Source: Fibrobacter succinogenes
GTDB taxonomy: Bacteria > Fibrobacterota > Fibrobacteria > Fibrobacterales > Fibrobacteraceae
Reading direction: 5' to 3'
DNA length: 64,000 nucleotides
NCBI GenBank assembly: GCA_902762305.1
Contig: CACWNW010000006.1
Location: forward strand, 1 to 64,000
Both the position numbers and the translations under genes were made by a program. Positions 59,291-64,000 of this stretch are shown in pieces; the stretch's first letter is position 1; every line of letters starts with the position of its first letter. The notes below the pieces were generated by a model. It did not search any database, had not been told where the DNA came from, and saw nothing but the letters and a program-made list of their open reading frames with translations.

Positions 59291-62068
59291 CTATTTGGTG
59301 TCGGAGGAAATCTTGGACAGGAACTTGTCGAGCCGCTCGGTGAGTTTCTTTGCGCCTTCGATGTTCAGGTGGTCCGCATTCGCAAATTCTTCAAATTGAT
59401 AATCGTTGTCACCGTTGTTGTATTCATCTAGGACGAAGAAGTTCGGGTATTTTTTTGTCAGCGCAGTGATGTCTTTCTGAATGACTTTCGCATCGTCCAG
59501 GCTCAAACCGTACCTGCCGTAGACGCCCATATTTTTGATGTAGTTCGGCGATTGCGGGAAAACGACTCCAACGACTGTGATTTCATATTCCTGCGCGAGC
59601 CTGATGATATTTTCCAAAATATCATAGTTGAAGAAGTACGGCGCACGGTCATTCTTGAACCAATTCGGGAGGTAGTCCACGCTGGGATAATCGGCTCCCC
59701 ATCCGGCGGTTTTGTCGTAAACCAATCCGCGATGGTACGAGTATCTGTCATATGTATCCCCGTCGGGCGGCATGGCGCTCTTGGAGAGTTCGAGCATGTT
59801 CTTTGGAGCGCCATCATGCCAGAAATTGTGGTGCTCGTCGTAGATATAACCCGGGATTCCGTCGAAAATATCGTGGAAGTTTTCGTCTCTGACATAGAGC
59901 CTGTCGTAATCGAGCGTCAGGATGATTTGCTTGAGATTCTTCGACATCGGTATGATGTAGTTTTCCAGGAAATAGCGTGTGCCGACCAGGCATTGGCGCG
60001 AATACGCCAGGTTGACCGCAAGAGGAGTCAAGAGCCACGGGTCAATTCCGGCAAACGACCTGGAGGAACCTATGATGACGATTTCCATGCTGTCGCGGTA
60101 TTCCCAGAACAGGTCCATTTTCACCTGCATGATTTCCGCTTCGGGGGGCGTGTTCGGGGTGTTGTAGAGTCCTATGCTGTCGAGATCCACTTGGAATGAT
60201 TCGTCCATGTGCTTGACCCAGAGGCAGGGGTGCCATAGTTCTTCGCCCTCGACGAGTTCGACAATCCCTTTTTCCTCGTTCATCGTGACGAGGACGATTT
60301 TTTCGTGGAAGCTGTTCGCCGTGGCGAGCGTGGCGACAATCTGGTTGCTGTTCGTCCATTCGGCATGGTCGAACGTGTAGCCTTTGGGCGCGCTTATGCT
60401 TTTTTGGAACTTTCCATTCTTGTCAACAATGATGATTCGTTCGTGGGTGAGCGTAACCTGCTTGTCTTCGGGAGTGTAGCCGGTAGTCCCGCCAAAGTCG
60501 AGGAACGATATATTCTGGTTGTCGTCCTTGGAAAGGCTCACGTTGCAAATCTGCCTGTCGTTGAACCAGATGGTGTCTACGGATTTGCTGTCACGAACAG
60601 TCGATGATTTTGGAGCGGTTCGGATGCGGAACTTTTGAGAGCCCGAAATGGCGAAAGAGAGGTCGTTGGCGACGCCATCGTGGTATGCGCCGTCAAAAAG
60701 TTTCTTGGGGGTCCCGAATTTCCCGTTCTCGAATTTCACCATCCAGGTGGAACCGCTCTTAAAATCGGCTTCTTCCGTGTTGTTGCCGGCGTCCGTCACG
60801 TAAACAATGACGGTGTCGTTGTCAATCACGTTCCAACGGGGGATCGCGGCGCTTTCCACATCCAGCTTCGTCAATCCGGATCCGGTCTTGTCGAGTTTCC
60901 GCACATAGAGCGAGGATTGTCCTTTGAAGCCTTCGAACTTGGTGCAGAAGGCGACATACTCGCCGTCGGGAGAAATGTCGGGATGGTACGAATCGATTGT
61001 ATCCACAATTTCGGTCAAGCCTTCCGTCTCTCCTGTATAGTCGATAAAGGCGAGATTGCCGGTGATGTCGTTGCGGAAAACGAGCTTGGAACTGTAGCTG
61101 TTGGTGGCGGAGCGGAGTTTTATGGGGCTGATGTAAGAAGAGATGCCTTTTGCCGTGTTGGACGATTCATCCATCGATTCGGCGTCGGGGATTTCTCCGT
61201 ACGCAAGTCGGAAGCCCACGTAATTCGCCCTGGTGTTGGACGAAATCGTATAGACGTCGCCGCGGGAGAAAAGATTGATGTTGTCGGCGTTCGTCCGGAA
61301 ACTCCCGCCTTTTACGATGCGTTCGTCTCTTCTTCCGCTGTTGGCGGGCCCGATAAAGTTCGTGAGCGTGGTGTCCTTGAATTCGCCGAGCCAGTCGTTC
61401 ACCCATTCCATCGCGTTGCCCAGAATATCGCAGACGGTCGATTTTCCCTGGCCCTTGCTGCATACCTCGTGCAGCGTGTAGCCGGAATTTTCGGCACTCC
61501 ACGTCTGCTTCAGGTTCCAGGAAGACTTTGCGACGAACGTCCATTCCGCTTCGGTGGGGAGCCTGAATCCGTTGGACTCGGGGTGGAACGCGAAACCTTC
61601 CAGCCCGTTGCAGTGGCCCGTGTTGTTGCGCGAAATGCTGGTATAGGTATAGACCGTGTCGCGGTTGTGGCTCTTGCTCAGGGCGTTTGCATACAGGGCT
61701 GCATCGTAGAACGTCACGTTGGTCGCAGGGATATCGCCCGTGCAGTCAAGTTTTGGGGACGAGAGCAGCTTGTTGAATTCTGCGCATGTGACTTCGTTTC
61801 TTTGGATGTAGAAGTTGTAGGTGAACTTGACCGTCATTTCGGGCCGTTCATTCGCTTTTGCGCTACTGAGATCCGTGCCCAATACCGCGGTTTTTCCGGA
61901 CGACTTCATGAACAGGAAGTTTTTGACCGCATTCTCCGCATTTTCGTAATCTTCGTATGGCTGGGAGTTCGAACATGCGTCAAGCGCGAAAAGGAACGCC
62001 GGCAGGCACGCGAGAGTCCCGAGCTTGAACAACTTAGGCAAAGATGCGGTTGAATTCGGAGAGAGCAT
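59291..62068 (-). CDS. TIGR02171-like lipoprotein: FGE-like, beta-propeller and SGNH-like parts
   Basis: A 925-residue lipoprotein (signal ending A-L-D-A-C). Residues about 70-290 resemble formylglycine-generating enzyme/SUMF: R-N-E-V-T-C-A-E-F, A-T-N-V-T-F-Y-D-A, F-R-L-P-T-E-A-E-W, D-I-L-G-N-A-M-E-W-V-N-D-W, V-K-G-G-S-F-R and V-G-F-R-L-A. About 320-630 looks like a TolB-type propeller (H-P-D-I-S-P-D-G-E-Y-V-A-F). The last 270 residues have G-S-S-R-S-F-A-G and a closing N-A-D-H-L-N, the order of an SGNH hydrolase. Length and mixture match the Fibrobacter paralogous family TIGR02171, whose function is unknown. AAGGG precedes the ATG. Confidence 0.82.
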   Translation of the reverse strand: MLSPNSTASLPKLFKLGTLACLPAFLFALDACSNSQPYEDYENAENAVKNFLFMKSSGKTAVLGTDLSSAKANERPEMTVKFTYNFYIQRNEVTCAEFNKLLSSPKLDCTGDIPATNVTFYDAALYANALSKSHNRDTVYTYTSISRNNTGHCNGLEGFAFHPESNGFRLPTEAEWTFVAKSSWNLKQTWSAENSGYTLHEVCSKGQGKSTVCDILGNAMEWVNDWLGEFKDTTLTNFIGPANSGRRDERIVKGGSFRTNADNINLFSRGDVYTISSNTRANYVGFRLAYGEIPDAESMDESSNTAKGISSYISPIKLRSATNSYSSKLVFRNDITGNLAFIDYTGETEGLTEIVDTIDSYHPDISPDGEYVAFCTKFEGFKGQSSLYVRKLDKTGSGLTKLDVESAAIPRWNVIDNDTVIVYVTDAGNNTEEADFKSGSTWMVKFENGKFGTPKKLFDGAYHDGVANDLSFAISGSQKFRIRTAPKSSTVRDSKSVDTIWFNDRQICNVSLSKDDNQNISFLDFGGTTGYTPEDKQVTLTHERIIIVDKNGKFQKSISAPKGYTFDHAEWTNSNQIVATLATANSFHEKIVLVTMNEEKGIVELVEGEELWHPCLWVKHMDESFQVDLDSIGLYNTPNTPPEAEIMQVKMDLFWEYRDSMEIVIIGSSRSFAGIDPWLLTPLAVNLAYSRQCLVGTRYFLENYIIPMSKNLKQIILTLDYDRLYVRDENFHDIFDGIPGYIYDEHHNFWHDGAPKNMLELSKSAMPPDGDTYDRYSYHRGLVYDKTAGWGADYPSVDYLPNWFKNDRAPYFFNYDILENIIRLAQEYEITVVGVVFPQSPNYIKNMGVYGRYGLSLDDAKVIQKDITALTKKYPNFFVLDEYNNGDNDYQFEEFANADHLNIEGAKKLTERLDKFLSKISSDTK

Positions 62069-62100
62069 TCTTCTACCCTTAAAAAGTGATTTTTTTGTTG

Positions 62101-62124
62101 TTATCCAACAGAATTACTGGATAA
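62101..62124. promoter_or_regulatory. Inverted repeat upstream of the TIGR02171-like gene
   Basis: TTATCCA and TGGATAA, ten bases apart, in the 197-base gap before ATG 62068. It has no U-run on either strand, so it is more likely an operator or leader hairpin than a terminator. The rest of the gap has no gene. Confidence 0.35.
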
Positions 62125-62265
62125 GATGGGTAATAATATACAAAAAACGGATATGCCGTTTGATGCTCCGAAAACGTACCAAAAACTTTTTTTTGTTCCA
62201 GAAAGAACCGAAAAATGAAGGGAATGTCTTGACAGAAATTTGAAAATGCTATGTATTTGTGCGTT

Positions 62266-63306
62266 CTACCGCCGCCTCAGGGCCTTGTCGACATCGGAGG
62301 CCTTGCGGAACTTCCCGACAAATGCGCGTTTCTTTTCTGCGAGAATTTCGCGGTAGACCCAATATTTCTTGTCCAGATAAAGAATCAGGAATTGATTGCC
62401 GTTGTCATAGTATTGCCGGAATTCCGCCTCATCTTGGGGTGTACCTTCTTCCCAGTGATTCATGTGGAAGTGACGGATGAATACGTCGTACGAAAGTTTT
62501 TTGAAATGCTCGACTGAATCGGTGAACATCGGGATGTTGTTGAATTTCTTTTTCCCGCCGTTCACCTTGAATGCGCGTGTTTTGAATTCCGCGACCTCTC
62601 CGTCTTGTAGGGAAAAGAACTCGGGCTCGTTTCCCAGATTCCTGTTGAGCATCGGGGCCCACTTGCTGAATCCGGAGTAGCGGTTGCGAGCCTGTGCGAT
62701 GTAGGTTTTTCCGAGCCGGAAAACATAGAATTCATCGCCTCCGTTATCTTCCAGCGTTACGGATTGGTCCTTCAGAAAGCCTAGTCCCGCCGCCCTCTTG
62801 AGGTCGAAAGTCGTTTTGTACGCCCCTACAAAATTCCCGTCCTTATACAGCCGGTAGTTTCCCTTGTAATTGTCGTTGAAGGCGAGATACGCCCCGTTTT
62901 TCGTTTTTAGAACGCGGAGTCCCCAGAACCTGTATTGCGTCGTGTCGTAGGCATCGATTTTGCCGCTGCTTAGCATGTCTTCGAAGGAGACGGGCTGCGA
63001 TTCATTGACCCTTAAGACGTGCAGTTCGCCCGTTAAGCCGGCGAACCCTCCGTAAGCCCTGACGATGTCTGTGACTGCATAGGCGAATTTCCCGTCGTTC
63101 AGGTCGAGGCCGCGAGGTGCCAAGTGCAGGCGCTCCCACTTTTTTTGGCTGTCCGGGTAGGCCATGTACACCTTGCCACAACGGAAAATGGTCATGCCCA
63201 CGTTGCTCTCGTTGTCGTGGAAATACATCTCGTCTTCGCCATGGACGGTGCTGGCGACGGCCAGGGCGAAAAGGAAAACGAGTATGAATTTATTCGTGAC
63301 GCGCAT
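62266..63306 (-). CDS. Secreted protein of unknown function
   Basis: A 346-residue protein with a signal peptide (F-I-L-V-F-L-F-A-L-A-V-A-S-T-V-H-G near 7-22). The body is rich in Tyr, Phe and Asp with repeated [FY]-R-x-G-K-x-Y-[MI]-A strands (C-G-K-V-Y-M-A near 43; L-G-K-T-Y-I-A near 203), which hints at a repeated beta unit. No named family. TATATT lies exactly seven bases before the ATG. It is last before the large lipoprotein on the same strand. Confidence 0.65.
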   Translation of the reverse strand: MRVTNKFILVFLFALAVASTVHGEDEMYFHDNESNVGMTIFRCGKVYMAYPDSQKKWERLHLAPRGLDLNDGKFAYAVTDIVRAYGGFAGLTGELHVLRVNESQPVSFEDMLSSGKIDAYDTTQYRFWGLRVLKTKNGAYLAFNDNYKGNYRLYKDGNFVGAYKTTFDLKRAAGLGFLKDQSVTLEDNGGDEFYVFRLGKTYIAQARNRYSGFSKWAPMLNRNLGNEPEFFSLQDGEVAEFKTRAFKVNGGKKKFNNIPMFTDSVEHFKKLSYDVFIRHFHMNHWEEGTPQDEAEFRQYYDNGNQFLILYLDKKYWVYREILAEKKRAFVGKFRKASDVDKALRRR

Positions 63307-63313
63307 AGTGGGG

Positions 63314-63319
63314 AATATA
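63314..63319 (-). promoter_or_regulatory. -10 box seven bases before ATG 63306
   Basis: TATATT, then CCCCACT, then ATG, on the minus strand. Confidence 0.5.
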
Positions 63320-63352
63320 TATAATTTGCGATTTAAAGTGCAGTGCGTTTCG

Positions 63353-63464
63353 CGTCATTGCACAGAGCGCATGACTGCTTCGGCTCGGCGATAGAACCCG
63401 CAAGCGGTTCTGCTGCTCTCTCCTCGCGTGTCATTGCGAGGGTTAGTAGAACCCGTGGCAATCG
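63353..63464. repeat. Intergenic repeat region
   Basis: Contains GTCATTGC units at about 63355 and 63430, the second closing GTGGCAATC at 63464, and a hairpin AGAACC/GGTTCT (63393-63411). Pairs of GTCATTGC...GGCAATC are common dispersed intergenic elements in bacteria. Confidence 0.5.
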
Positions 63465-63490
63465 CTGTTCCGCTTTTGTGAAAAATAGCG

Positions 63491-64000
63491 TTATTTCTTC
63501 TTAATGCGGAAAACCTGTTGCCCCTTGGAATTCTTTCCTTCTTCGAAGTACTCCGTGGCACGGATAAGGGCAGGCCACTTGGCATAGCCGAAGTTCTTGG
63601 GGCTCAGCGAAATCTGACGGTTGATCTGCTGTGAAATCTTGGATGCGATTGCCCAGCCCGCTTCGTCGGCTTCCTCGCTGATTGCCTTGCGGATGGCGTT
63701 CATGATTTTTGCGTTGCCGCGCAGTTTGTTGCGGTCGAGCGGTTCGATGTTGTTCGTTGCCTCGTCCGATTCGGTCGGCTTCTTGAACTTGTCGATGTAT
63801 ATGAAGGAATTGCACGAATCAATGAACGGCTGCGGCGTCTTTTCTTCACCGAACCCGATTACCTGTTTTGACTTGGCCCTGAGCTTCATGGCGAGCGGCG
63901 TGAAATCTGAATCACTGCTCACGATAGCGAAAATGTCGATGCTCTCCGTGAACAGGAGTTCCATCACGTCGATAGTCATCGCGAGATCGGTCGCGTTCTT
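63491..64000 (-). CDS. NYN-domain (LabA/DUF88) protein with C-terminal LOTUS-like domain, partial
   Basis: The 5' end lies beyond base 64000; 169 residues are visible. The NYN nuclease-like part has K-N-A-T-D-L-A-M-T-I-D-V near the edge and A-I-V-S-S-D-S-D-F-T-P-L near 25, which carry the acidic residues of PIN-like nucleases. The C-terminal part (about 90-160) has L-S-P-K-N-F-G-Y-A-K-W-P-A-L, as in OST-HTH/LOTUS domains that bind RNA. Likely an RNA-processing enzyme; the combination is widespread. The M at 63979 is internal. Confidence 0.85.
   Translation of the reverse strand, partial: KNATDLAMTIDVMELLFTESIDIFAIVSSDSDFTPLAMKLRAKSKQVIGFGEEKTPQPFIDSCNSFIYIDKFKKPTESDEATNNIEPLDRNKLRGNAKIMNAIRKAISEEADEAGWAIASKISQQINRQISLSPKNFGYAKWPALIRATEYFEEGKNSKGQQVFRIKKK

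Noticed and set aside
62101-62124. Terminator for the 63306-62266 gene
   Set aside because: Good inverted repeat but no U-run on the minus strand; recorded as a possible operator instead.

Overview
The window looks like chromosome of a Fibrobacter species (phylum Fibrobacterota, Gram-negative fibre degraders). Main evidence: a lipoprotein with a Fibrobacter succinogenes major paralogous (FISUMP) domain (27893-28900), and a 925-residue lipoprotein resembling the large Fibrobacter paralogous family TIGR02171 (59291-62068). Supporting evidence: Ser/Asp-rich lipoproteins starting C-G-D-D-[ST]-S-S, a PorV/PorQ-type barrel, and LPS export and lipid A genes. Coding DNA is GC-rich, gaps are AT-rich, and most -10 boxes read TATATT. 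No prophage, IS element or CRISPR array was seen.

Layout. 1-5.6 kb: sulfur amino acid and nucleotide genes (end of a MetY-like gene, alcohol dehydrogenase, cysK, tmk, metallophosphoesterase, prs). 5.8-11.35 kb (minus): very large class A penicillin-binding protein, lipoprotein, TauE/SafE permease. 11.5-14.5 kb: tRNA-Ser(GCT), a coiled-coil membrane protein, and iorA/iorB, each frameshifted. 15.6-23.4 kb: the envelope/regulatory cluster lptC-lptA-lptB-rpoN-hpf-hprK-mlaD-dksA. 23.5-24 kb: gene-free, repeat-rich. 24-31.3 kb: serine hydrolase, Nudix, patatin, FISUMP lipoprotein, 14-residue-repeat coiled coil, EamA exporter. 31.3-41 kb: dinJ-yafQ, metY, LtaS-type sulfatase, GroES-like protein, degenerate RavA-like ATPase, lpxK, aroC. 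41-50 kb: ktrA/ktrB potassium uptake, bile-acid-symporter relative, DUF4419-type lipoprotein, AlkD-like protein, Na/Pi cotransporter, PorV/PorQ protein. 50-57.7 kb: sigma-54 activator, two paralogous lipoproteins, lysC with a structured leader, three AT-rich membrane or lipoprotein genes. 57.7-64 kb: remnant of a secreted protein, DUF4434 protein, TIGR02171-like lipoprotein, secreted protein, NYN-LOTUS protein.

How the genes connect. lptC/A/B build the periplasmic and cytoplasmic parts of LPS export and lpxK makes lipid A. rpoN in that cluster and the receiver-less sigma-54 activator at 50468 could form one regulatory pair. cysK and metY assimilate sulfide, lysC opens the aspartate pathway, aroC closes the shikimate pathway and prs supplies PRPP.

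The most striking signal is how genes start. About ten genes with no visible Shine-Dalgarno carry a TA-N3-T -10 box exactly seven bases before ATG (six in about five others), which predicts leaderless mRNAs, while about twenty other genes have ordinary ribosome binding sites. Other notable items are a family of 38-bp palindromic elements, two heptanucleotide repeat arrays, the doubly broken ior locus, and a possible switching leader before lysC.
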